Positions 1-5,853 of a stretch of 12,386 nucleotides of DNA are shown here, piece by piece. How positions within the stretch are numbered: position 1 is the first letter of the stretch; every line of letters begins with the position of its first letter. Origin of the DNA: RBG-16-57-9 sp964462185 (GTDB taxonomy: Archaea > Thermoproteota > Bathyarchaeia > TCS64). The stretch covers positions 1 to 12,386 of the forward strand of contig CAYWWV010000035.1 of NCBI GenBank assembly GCA_964462185.1, written 5' to 3'. Position numbers and translations under genes: made by a program. Below the pieces are notes generated by a model. That model was given only the letters and a program-made list of their open reading frames with translations, was not told the DNA's origin and made no database searches.

Positions 1-9
1 TTCACTACC

Positions 10-17
10 TATTTATT
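10..17 (+). promoter_or_regulatory. TATA box of the RNase P RNA gene
   Basis: The octamer TATTTATT is the only A/T-rich box at the left edge. It starts 30 nt before the first paired base of the RNase P RNA P1 helix (position 40). That is the spacing expected between an archaeal TATA box and its transcription start, so box and RNA support each other. The upstream BRE would lie at positions 3-9 but cannot be judged so close to the window edge. Confidence 0.6.
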
Positions 18-39
18 CTGGTTTTCCCCAAATCTCCTT

Positions 40-332
40 GGTGAGCTGGGGGGCGGCTGTCGGGCCCCCAAGGCCTGAGGAAACTCCATCCACCGCGTAG
101 GACTGCGACGCCGCGAGGCGTAAGGGGAGACCCTTGGCAATGGACAGAAACGAGACCCCCCGTGGCACGCCGTGATCCCCGAGTAGGGGTGAGGACGCTA
201 CGGGGATGGGTGAGACGACCAACCCGCAGGGTGCAAGGGCGAATAGGCGCCGAAACCCACCTACGGGGGGCGCGGGTAGCCCGCATAGCCGAATGCCGCC
301 TAAAACAGAAGATGGGTTACACCCAGCACACC
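40..332 (+). ncRNA. rnpB: RNase P RNA, archaeal type
   Basis: Catalytic RNA of RNase P, which removes the 5' leader from precursor tRNAs together with archaeal Pop5/Rpp proteins. Seen in the sequence: the conserved region I core GAGGAAACTCC at 77-87; ACAGAA followed by GATGGGTTA near 305-319, the conserved region V signature; and P4 pairing between CCATC (86-90) and GATGG (311-315). A P1 helix closes the molecule: GCTGGG (45-50) pairs with CCCAGC (322-327), then one A/A mismatch, then GGTG (40-43) pairs with CACC (329-332). Between them lie further pieces resembling archaeal RNase P RNAs, such as GGACAGAAACGA near 142 and AGCCGAATGCC near 287. The length of about 293 nt is normal for archaea. 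The ends are inferred from P1 and the TATA box, so they are good to a few bases. No U-rich terminator is evident downstream. Open frames across this stretch are shadows. The gene converges with the MFS gene. Confidence 0.88.
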
Positions 333-531
333 ACCCAAAAGGCCCCCCAGCTTGGTGCACCAAAAACCCCACTCAGAGCTCAACACCCATAGAACCACCT
401 ACCCCAAACCCCTTACGGCCTTCAGCCACAGAGGGGGGAGGGGGGGTCAACCATCCCAGCCGTTCCACGGCCCCCAGAGGCTGGAAGAAGCCTAAAACGA
501 GCCAGATGCACCCCAGAAAACGATCAAAAAC

Positions 532-547
532 GGGGGTTTAAACCCCC
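532..547. repeat. Perfect 16-bp palindrome at the MFS stop codon
   Basis: GGGGGTTTAAACCCCC is a perfect palindrome that contains the TAA stop codon of the MFS gene. It has no loop bases and no following T-tract on either strand, so a classical hairpin terminator is not supported. It could bind a dimeric protein or form a cruciform, or it may be a by-product of the G/C-run-rich composition. Confidence 0.35.
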
Positions 548-1803
548 CTATCTAGGCTCCTGTATCCCACCCAGGCCGACACCGCCAAGGCCACCCCATA
601 GAGAACCCAAAGAGACTCGGGCCTCCAACCGTAGAAAAACCCCCCCACAACGCTCCCCAACACCGAAGGCAGGGTCAACAAAGCCCCCATACCAGGCCCC
701 CCCGCCCCCCCACCCCTCAAGTTCACCAAAAGCATCCCCTGCCCCAGAGCCGACATCACCGTCCCCCGCCTCTCCGGACTGGTGGCCCCCGCCATATAGG
801 CAGGCGCCCCCGCCATCAAGAAACTATTGGCCACCGAGACCCATAGTAGGAGTAGGGTGATGGCCGCCAGCCTCCTCTGGAAGGGGAAGAGGGCCACGGG
901 GACGGCCGAGGCAGCCAGCGCCGCAGTCAAAGCCCTCGCAGCCCCCACACGATCCACCACAGCCCCCGCAGGCAGCAGCAGCGCCACGTTTAGAGCCGAG
1001 GCAGCCATCAAGACCCTCCCCCACTCCACCTCGGAGAAACCCCGAACCCCCACAAAGTGGACCACCCAGAACCCCGAGACCATGCTGTTGAAGAAAAAAC
1101 CCAGAACCAGCATAAACGCGAAACCCCTCAACCCCCTCGGCAACCCCCGCAAGACCTCCAGCGAGGCCCGGTAGCTCTCCACCAAGACCCCCACCAAACC
1201 CCCACCCACACCCCCCGCCTTCCCCCCACCCTCATCGCGAAGGAAAGCCCTATTCATCGCCGCTATCCCCAGGTTCACCACACAGGTAAGCCTGAAGAGA
1301 AACCTCATGGCCCTCTCCACCCCCCAGGCACCTATGAGAGCCCCACCCGCCAAGGGCGCCACAACCCCCACAGCCATGGGCACCGCCTGCCAAACCCCGT
1401 AACCCAACCCCCTCCTACCCCTGGGGATGGACTCCGCCATCAAGCTGTTAGCCGCAGGGAAGTAGAAGGCCATCAACCCCATCAAAAGATTCCCCACCGC
1501 CAGCCACCTCCAATCAGGGGCGTAGGCGAACAACAGCCATAAAACCCCCGAGACAACCCCCATAACCCACACAACCCTAACCCTGCTAAACCTATCCGAG
1601 ACATACCCCGCCACCGGGTAGAGGAAAAAACTGGACAAAGGCCTCAACCCGTTAACCAGCCCGATCTCCACCACCCCCCCACCCAGGGCCTGGACGTAGA
1701 GGCTCAAGAAGGGAAAGGTTATGAACATACTCAGCTGGCGGAGAACATCCCCCACCGTGAAAACCAGCAGGTTCCCCCTTAAAACCTCGCGGATAGACCC
1801 CAT
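538..1803 (-). CDS. MFS family transporter, 12 TM
   Basis: Secondary transporter of the major facilitator superfamily in the cytoplasmic membrane; substrate unknown. The 421-residue length is typical. About twelve hydrophobic segments can be drawn, six on each side of a glycine-rich cytoplasmic loop at roughly residues 190-222. The signature motif A is clear in the first half as GYVSDRFSRVR (66-76), with a degenerate copy GAVVDRVGAAR (280-290) in the second half. This layout is commonest in drug or metabolite exporters. Segment 11 contains the odd run RGGGAGGPGMG, encoded by long C-runs on the + strand (about 690-716). This is unusual inside a membrane helix and could include a homopolymer sequencing error. 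The ATG start at 1803 lies 29 nt after a TTTCAAA box, which favours leaderless transcription from its own promoter. It follows the DUF438 gene by 32 bp. Confidence 0.85.
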   Translation of the reverse strand: MGSIREVLRGNLLVFTVGDVLRQLSMFITFPFLSLYVQALGGGVVEIGLVNGLRPLSSFFLYPVAGYVSDRFSRVRVVWVMGVVSGVLWLLFAYAPDWRWLAVGNLLMGLMAFYFPAANSLMAESIPRGRRGLGYGVWQAVPMAVGVVAPLAGGALIGAWGVERAMRFLFRLTCVVNLGIAAMNRAFLRDEGGGKAGGVGGGLVGVLVESYRASLEVLRGLPRGLRGFAFMLVLGFFFNSMVSGFWVVHFVGVRGFSEVEWGRVLMAASALNVALLLPAGAVVDRVGAARALTAALAASAVPVALFPFQRRLAAITLLLLWVSVANSFLMAGAPAYMAGATSPERRGTVMSALGQGMLLVNLRGGGAGGPGMGALLTLPSVLGSVVGGFFYGWRPESLWVLYGVALAVSAWVGYRSLDRGV

Positions 1804-1842
1804 AACCCCACTAAGGGGTTAAGGGTTTGAAACCCTTACCCC
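1804..1842 (-). promoter_or_regulatory. Promoter and nested inverted repeats of the MFS gene
   Basis: On the minus strand the order is GGGGTAAGGG, then TTTCAAA (1832-1826), then the ATG at 1803, 29 nt from the start of the box. Two inverted repeats overlap here. One is a long near-perfect repeat at 1815-1842, with arms CCCC/TAAGGGTTT around a single central base and one unpaired T. The other is AACCCC-N5-GGGGTT at 1804-1820, between the box and the start codon. The first also spans the stop codon of the DUF438 gene, so it could alternatively fold in that transcript's 3' end. The upstream GGGTAAGGGTTT string recurs ahead of the desulforedoxin gene. Function as an operator is inference. Confidence 0.45.
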
Positions 1843-3227
1843 TGGGGCTCCTCATCCAGGAGCCGTTTCTCCCCCCTAAGCCCCTGAATATCCGTCACAT
1901 CCTGGGATACCTCCAAGACGCCACGGAACCGCCCAGCCCCATCCCTCACGGCGAAATACCTGATAAAGATAAGGCGGCCACCCACCCGGATCCAGAACTC
2001 CGCCACATCACGAACACCCTCCCGGAGTTCCCGTACAACCCTCTCAACAATGTGCACACTCTTGGGGGGGTGACACCGGGAGACCTCGCGGCCAATAACC
2101 CCAGGGCTCCGAGGAAAGATCCGCTCCTTACCCCCACTGTAGTAAGCCACACGCCCATTCTCGTCCACGAAGGTGATGTCCACGGGAAGATGGGTGAGCA
2201 CCAGGTTTACCTGCTCGGGGGTGAGAGAGCCCACATCCAGATCCAGGGAGCCCACATCCGCAACCTCCACCCCACTCTCCGGCGGGCTCCACCCCTCCCC
2301 GGGCTCCACCCAGGCGTAGCCCACCTCCTTGAACCCCCTCCAAACCTTGCCCCAGTCCTCCTCGGAGAGAGTCTCCAGGCTCATGGGAAACAAAATGTTC
2401 TCCTCCTTGAAGACCATGTCCCGCATGGTGGCTCCCACCTCCTCCAGGGTTCTCAACACCTGGCTGTCCCCCTTTTCCCACTGCCGCCTGGCCACCTTCA
2501 GAGCTTGCCGCACATCGTCGTGGATGGCCCACATAACCTGGGTGGGGCCTGCAACCCCGTGGGTCTCCAGCGTGGGGAAGAGCTGGTTCTCCTTCTTCAA
2601 ATAGTGTTTCTCCACCTCCCCCAACTCGTCCAGCAGCGCGCCAACCTCAGCCTCCACCCCTCCAAGGGAGCCCCCACTCCGATCCACTAACCCCTCCAGC
2701 TTATCCAGCAAGCCCTCCAACGCCCGGTTCTCCAACATTAACGTGTGGAGGGGGTGGCCAGGAGGCGCACCAGGGGCCTCCCCCTTCTCCAACGACTCCT
2801 TGAAGACCTCCACGTGAACATCGCACAGCCTCTTGACCTCCTCCTCAGGCAAGCCCTCCTCAATAAGGCTCTGCTCCAACTGGGAGATCTCCTGGGGGGT
2901 GACCTCCCTCACCAGCTTGGCGAACCTCTCACGCGCCTCCTCCACAGAACCCCCCCGATGCAGACCAAGGATGATGCTCCTCAAAACCTCCAACCTTGGG
3001 TCCTTTCCCTCCACCACCGCCCTAACCATCTGAGCCAAATCCTCGGCGTTGAACCCGCCGATGGCAGCAATCCTGGCCAGGGTTGCCACTCCGGCTAGTC
3101 TCTCCCTGGCCTCCGGGTCTCTAAGCCTCTCATAGTTGGGCGACAACGCCGCCAATAGCTCAACAACCTCAGGGTGGGCCTCCAAGACATCCCTAAGCCT
3201 CGTCTGAGGATTAATGTCTAAAACCAT
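1836..3227 (-). CDS. DUF438 protein with hemerythrin-like and PAS domains
   Basis: Soluble protein of about 463 residues with the classic multi-part DUF438 architecture. Residues 1-75 (numbered from the GTG at 3230) resemble the DUF1858 N-terminal helical domain, and about 80-150 is the DUF438 segment. About 155-300 is a hemerythrin-like HHE bundle with candidate diiron ligands H159 or H162, H209, E214 (HYLKKENQLFP), H237 (AIHDD) and E276/E277 (KEENILFP). About 335-450 is a PAS domain that includes VDENGRVAYYS. HHE diiron centres bind O2 or NO or store redox equivalents, and the PAS domain suggests sensing; no histidine kinase or output domain follows. The ATG at 3227 is preferred over the in-frame GTG at 3230: it lies exactly 30 nt after a TTTATTT box. 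It is 42 bp downstream of the desulforedoxin gene, a possible redox partner. The domain call is firm; the physiological role is inference. Confidence 0.88.
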   Translation of the reverse strand: MVLDINPQTRLRDVLEAHPEVVELLAALSPNYERLRDPEARERLAGVATLARIAAIGGFNAEDLAQMVRAVVEGKDPRLEVLRSIILGLHRGGSVEEARERFAKLVREVTPQEISQLEQSLIEEGLPEEEVKRLCDVHVEVFKESLEKGEAPGAPPGHPLHTLMLENRALEGLLDKLEGLVDRSGGSLGGVEAEVGALLDELGEVEKHYLKKENQLFPTLETHGVAGPTQVMWAIHDDVRQALKVARRQWEKGDSQVLRTLEEVGATMRDMVFKEENILFPMSLETLSEEDWGKVWRGFKEVGYAWVEPGEGWSPPESGVEVADVGSLDLDVGSLTPEQVNLVLTHLPVDITFVDENGRVAYYSGGKERIFPRSPGVIGREVSRCHPPKSVHIVERVVRELREGVRDVAEFWIRVGGRLIFIRYFAVRDGAGRFRGVLEVSQDVTDIQGLRGEKRLLDEEPQG

Positions 3228-3250
3228 CACAGGAGAAACAGTGCGAGCCC

Positions 3251-3265
3251 AAATAAAGGATCCTT
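3251..3265 (-). promoter_or_regulatory. TATA box and adjoining palindrome of the DUF438 gene
   Basis: TTTATTT on the minus strand (3257-3251) begins 30 nt before the ATG at 3227, the same spacing seen at neighbouring genes. It overlaps the perfect palindrome AAGGATCCTT (3256-3265), which sits where the BRE would be and just before the end of the desulforedoxin gene (stop codon at 3272-3270). A repressor bound there would block TFB/TBP, but no regulator gene is visible to support this. Confidence 0.45.
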
Positions 3266-3269
3266 ATTG

Positions 3270-3386
3270 CTACTCAACCAGAGTCATGTCCTGCCCACAG
3301 CAAACCAGGGTGCCCGCGCCGCTCTCCAAGACCTTAACCTTGTTGCCGCAGATCTCGCAAAGGTAGACCTGTCCCACCTCAGTCAT
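3270..3386 (-). CDS. dsr: Desulforedoxin (38 aa, free-standing Dx domain)
   Basis: Very small iron protein too short for the usual ORF cut-off. The ATG at 3386 opens a 38-codon frame ending in TAG. The protein contains YLCEICGNKVKVLE, then GTLVCCGQDM. The four cysteines C10, C13, C29 and C30 reproduce the CxxC...CC spacing of desulforedoxin, which binds one Fe in a distorted FeS4 site and works as a homodimer. The same fold forms the N-terminal domain of desulfoferrodoxin, but here the catalytic superoxide-reductase domain is absent: the frame stops and the DUF438 gene begins 42 bp on. Likely role: cytoplasmic one-electron carrier in oxygen or NO defence, perhaps for the neighbouring diiron protein (inference). 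A TTTAAAA box starts 30 nt before the ATG. The gene name follows the Desulfovibrio free-standing protein. Confidence 0.88.
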   Translation of the reverse strand: MTEVGQVYLCEICGNKVKVLESGAGTLVCCGQDMTLVE

Positions 3387-3396
3387 GGTTGAGAAT

Positions 3397-3425
3397 ACCC
3401 CTTGGGGTGTTTTAAACCCTTACCC
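3397..3425 (-). promoter_or_regulatory. Promoter and candidate operator of the desulforedoxin gene
   Basis: Minus-strand order: GGGTAAGGG, then TTTAAAA (3416-3410), then the inverted repeat ACCCC-AA-GGGGT (3408-3397), then the ATG at 3386. The box begins 30 nt before the ATG, so the transcript should start at or next to the start codon. The GGGTAAGGGTTT string matches the element before the MFS gene, and that promoter also carries ACCCC...GGGGT arms between box and start, there with a 5-nt spacer. Confidence 0.5.
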
Positions 3426-3430
3426 AGGGT

Positions 3431-4570
3431 CTAAACGATGGCTATGTCTCGGCTGTAATTGGTGAAGGGAACCCCGCCCTCCTCCGTCACCAAGACCACG
3501 TCCTCCACCCGTGCACTCCACTCCCCCCGTAGAAGAATGCTGGGCTCCACGGTGAAGGTCATCCCCCCCTGCAAAACCGTGTCGTCAGGGAGATACAGGA
3601 AGGGGGGTTCATGCACCGTTAGACCAATGCCGTGGCCCAGGCGGTGCACAAAGTTCTCCCCATAACCAGCCCTCTCGATGATCCCCCGAGCCACCTTATC
3701 CAGGTCCTCACAGCTAATCTCCCCCGGCTTCATCCTCTCCATAGCGGCCTCCTGCGCCATATTCACCAAACCGTGGATCTCCCGCACCTTGGCCGGGGGG
3801 TCACCTACGAACATTATGCGCCCGAAATCGCTGCAATACCCCTGGTAGACGCAGCCAAAATCGAAGCTGATCAAGTCCCCCTCCTCCAGGGGTCTCACCA
3901 CCCCCCAAGGCTGCTTAGGGCTCCGGAAGGCCACACTGGTCACAAAGCTGTTTTGCTCAGCCCCCAGCTTGCGAAACTCATAGTCAACCAGGTTGGCTAC
4001 ATCCACCTGGGTCATCCCCCGCTCCACCGACTCCACCACCCTGCCATAAACCCTGTCAGTGATCTCCCCCGCCTTCCTCATCAGAGCCAGCTCCTCCTCG
4101 TCTTTAACCATCCTCAGGGGCTCCAAGATCTCCCCAGCATCCAACAATCGGCTGTAGGGAAGCACCTCCCTGAAGAGGATCATGGTCTTAGCCCAAGCCC
4201 GCTCCTCCACAGCCACCCTCTTCCCCCGCAGGTTAAAGGGACCCAGAACCCTCTTCAAGACCTCCTTGGGCCTCTGGCTCTCATCCACCACAACCACCTC
4301 AGTGATCCAGGGCTTCCCCTCCGCCTCCCTGATCCACCTCTCCCCCCCCATGCGGGGAGCCACCAAGGTGATCCCCCCCACGGCACCAATGTAGGCCCCC
4401 TGGATATAGTCCCCATAGGTGTTGCTGTCTGTGAGCTCGGGACCCCCACGCTTGATACCCGTCAAATACTCCAGGTTGGCTCCACGCCTCAAATACATGA
4501 GGGCCACACCCACCTCCCTCATGGCCTCCCTGGCCCTCCTAAGCCTGCCTTCGTAATCCAACTCAATCAA
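3431..4570 (-). CDS. M24 family metallopeptidase, aminopeptidase P / Xaa-Pro dipeptidase-like
   Basis: Cytoplasmic peptidase of 379 residues, the usual length for archaeal prolidase-like M24 enzymes that cleave Xaa-Pro bonds. A creatinase-type N-terminal domain (about 5-145) precedes the pita-bread catalytic domain (about 155-375). All five dinuclear metal ligands are visible: D237 (ISFDFG), D248 (GYCSDFGR), H313 (RLGHGIGL), E342 (TFTVEPS) and E356 (ARVEDV). The auxiliary histidines H309 and H320 are also present. The usual DxTR after the second aspartate is DFGR here. The start is TTG, read as M; it lies exactly 30 nt after a TTTTTTA box, which supports this choice over the ATG at residue 17. 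It follows the PLP enzyme by 46 bp. Creatinase-like activity on another C-N bond cannot be excluded from sequence. Confidence 0.88.
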   Translation of the reverse strand: MIELDYEGRLRRAREAMREVGVALMYLRRGANLEYLTGIKRGGPELTDSNTYGDYIQGAYIGAVGGITLVAPRMGGERWIREAEGKPWITEVVVVDESQRPKEVLKRVLGPFNLRGKRVAVEERAWAKTMILFREVLPYSRLLDAGEILEPLRMVKDEEELALMRKAGEITDRVYGRVVESVERGMTQVDVANLVDYEFRKLGAEQNSFVTSVAFRSPKQPWGVVRPLEEGDLISFDFGCVYQGYCSDFGRIMFVGDPPAKVREIHGLVNMAQEAAMERMKPGEISCEDLDKVARGIIERAGYGENFVHRLGHGIGLTVHEPPFLYLPDDTVLQGGMTFTVEPSILLRGEWSARVEDVVLVTEEGGVPFTNYSRDIAIV

Positions 4571-4593
4571 TGGAGGAATAGGTTGAACACGTC

Positions 4594-4600
4594 TAAAAAA
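4594..4600 (-). promoter_or_regulatory. TATA box of the M24 peptidase gene
   Basis: TTTTTTA on the minus strand, preceded by CGAGGG, starts 30 nt before the TTG at 4570. This matches the spacing at the desulforedoxin, DUF438, MFS and UroD-family genes and argues for a leaderless message beginning at the TTG. Confidence 0.5.
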
Positions 4601-4616
4601 CCCTCGAATAATCCCC

Positions 4617-5792
4617 TTAAGATGGGGGGGCTAGGCTGGCCAGCCTCTCATAGAACCTCTCCACATGGTCCAGGGTGTTGTAGAAGTTGGGGCTCACCCT
4701 TATCCCGCCAACCCTCTCCGAGCACCAATAGCCCTCCTGGTTCAAAGTCTTAACCACCTCCGAGAGCCCCTCCACCTTTACGTTCAGGTAGGTCCTCCTC
4801 TCCTCCTCCAAGGGGGTCTGGAGCTCGTACCCTGCCTCCGCCAAGAGGTCCACCAGCCTAGAAACCAATCTCCTATTCCAAGCCTCAATGCGGTCCAAGC
4901 CTTGTTTTAACAACACCTTCATGCTGTTCTCCACAGCCACGAAGGCCACATCTGGAACCCGGGCCACCGAGAGCCTCCTCACCCCGTGGGTGGGCTTAAA
5001 GCTGATGTCCGCCAGTGGACCTGCGCCCTCCTTCTTATCGATCTCGTAGCTCCTCCCGGAGACCAGGTCTGGCTGGTACTCCTCTAAATGCTCCTCCCTC
5101 GCATATAGGAAGCCGGCGCACATGGAGGGCATGCCCCCCAGCAGCCACTTGTAGGTGCTGGCAGCCGCGAAGTCCACCCCCGCCTTCTTCACATCCCACT
5201 CCACGGCTCCCGCGCTCTGGGTGAAGTCCACCACCAGGAGGGCGCCATGGTCGTGGCAAACCTCCGCCACGGCCTCCAAGTCAAACATATACCCGTTGAA
5301 CCAGCTGGGCTGATCCAGGTAAACGATGGAGGTCTGGTCGTCCACCGCCTTCTCGAAGGCCTCCACCTCCACCACCCCCCCATGGCTCCGGAGGAACCGG
5401 GTCTCCGCCCCCTTCTCCCCCCTCCGAGCCAGGACAGCGGCCCCCATGGGGAAGACCAGGTCGGTGGAGACCACGTTCTCACCCCTCTCCACCGGGACCA
5501 TACCCATAACGGTGTTGATCCCCAAAGAGGCGTTGGGGATGCCCAACACCTCATTTGGCTTGGCCCCAACCACCTTGGCGAAGAGTTCCTCAGCCCTCTC
5601 ACGCACCCCCACACCCTCCTCCACATTGAACCCCCAGGGCCTACCCCCCTCCATGTGCTCCAGGAGCCCATCCACGTAGACCCTGACCGCTTCCAAGGTG
5701 CTCGAGGGAACACAGCCCATAACAGCCGTGTCCAAGTACACCAGCTTCTCACTCAAAGGAAACCTATCCACCAGTTCCAAACCATTCCCCAC
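4617..5792 (-). CDS. Class V aminotransferase-fold PLP enzyme (isopenicillin N epimerase/kynureninase-like)
   Basis: Cytoplasmic PLP-dependent enzyme of 391 residues, fold type I, class V. Visible landmarks are LVYLDTAVMG near the N-terminus, the cofactor-binding D189 (LLVVDFTQSAGA), the Schiff-base lysine K215 (ASTYKWLLGG), and the substrate-carboxylate arginine R375 in GGIRVSPNFYNT. There is no RxGxxC active-site loop, so a cysteine desulfurase is unlikely; C367 lies too close to R375 to fill that role. The best family description is the mixed group holding isopenicillin N epimerase-like and kynureninase-like enzymes, whose true substrates are mostly unknown. It sits between the helicase (61 bp upstream) and the M24 peptidase (46 bp downstream); an amino-acid or dipeptide salvage role with the peptidase is inference. 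The start is GTG at 5792, preceded by a run of seven G ending 7 nt upstream, which might serve as a ribosome-binding site. Confidence 0.82.
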   Translation of the reverse strand: MGNGLELVDRFPLSEKLVYLDTAVMGCVPSSTLEAVRVYVDGLLEHMEGGRPWGFNVEEGVGVRERAEELFAKVVGAKPNEVLGIPNASLGINTVMGMVPVERGENVVSTDLVFPMGAAVLARRGEKGAETRFLRSHGGVVEVEAFEKAVDDQTSIVYLDQPSWFNGYMFDLEAVAEVCHDHGALLVVDFTQSAGAVEWDVKKAGVDFAAASTYKWLLGGMPSMCAGFLYAREEHLEEYQPDLVSGRSYEIDKKEGAGPLADISFKPTHGVRRLSVARVPDVAFVAVENSMKVLLKQGLDRIEAWNRRLVSRLVDLLAEAGYELQTPLEEERRTYLNVKVEGLSEVVKTLNQEGYWCSERVGGIRVSPNFYNTLDHVERFYERLASLAPPS

Positions 5793-5826
5793 CAGACGAC
5801 CCCCCCTATCCTTAAGGCCGCAACCC

Positions 5827-5832
5827 TATATT
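5827..5832 (-). promoter_or_regulatory. Possible TATA box of the class V PLP enzyme gene
   Basis: AATATA on the minus strand lies 40 nt before the GTG start, 10 nt farther than at the other genes. If used, it would give a leader of about a dozen bases containing the G-run (5806-5800). A weaker TTAAGGATA lies about 24 nt before the GTG. Either the start is misplaced by a few codons or this gene differs from its leaderless neighbours. Confidence 0.3.
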
Positions 5833-5853
5833 GGAGGCAACAGCGTTATGAGG

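Noticed and set aside
352..363. Palindrome TTGGTGCACCAA downstream of the RNase P RNA as a terminator
   Set aside because: It has no loop and no following T-tract on the + strand, and archaeal termination relies on U-rich tracts.
433..446. G6-A-G7 tract as a G-quadruplex
   Set aside because: Two runs could be split into four G-triplets, but loops would be one base or none. It is the only such tract in this spacer and has no positional link to a gene end.
13..541. Several reading frames of 76-119 codons on both strands at the left edge
   Set aside because: They overlap the RNase P RNA or the G/C-run spacer, have unnatural composition, and show no recognisable domain. GC-rich DNA has few stop codons.
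1827..2690. Frame of 287 codons on the + strand opposite the DUF438 gene
   Set aside because: Histidine/proline/leucine-rich antisense shadow of a gene with clear domains. The same applies to the 373-codon frame at 3632-4753 and the 219-codon frame at 5247-5906.
4617..5792. Cysteine desulfurase (IscS/SufS) for the class V enzyme
   Set aside because: The active-site loop with RxGxxC is missing and no scaffold or SufBC genes are nearby.
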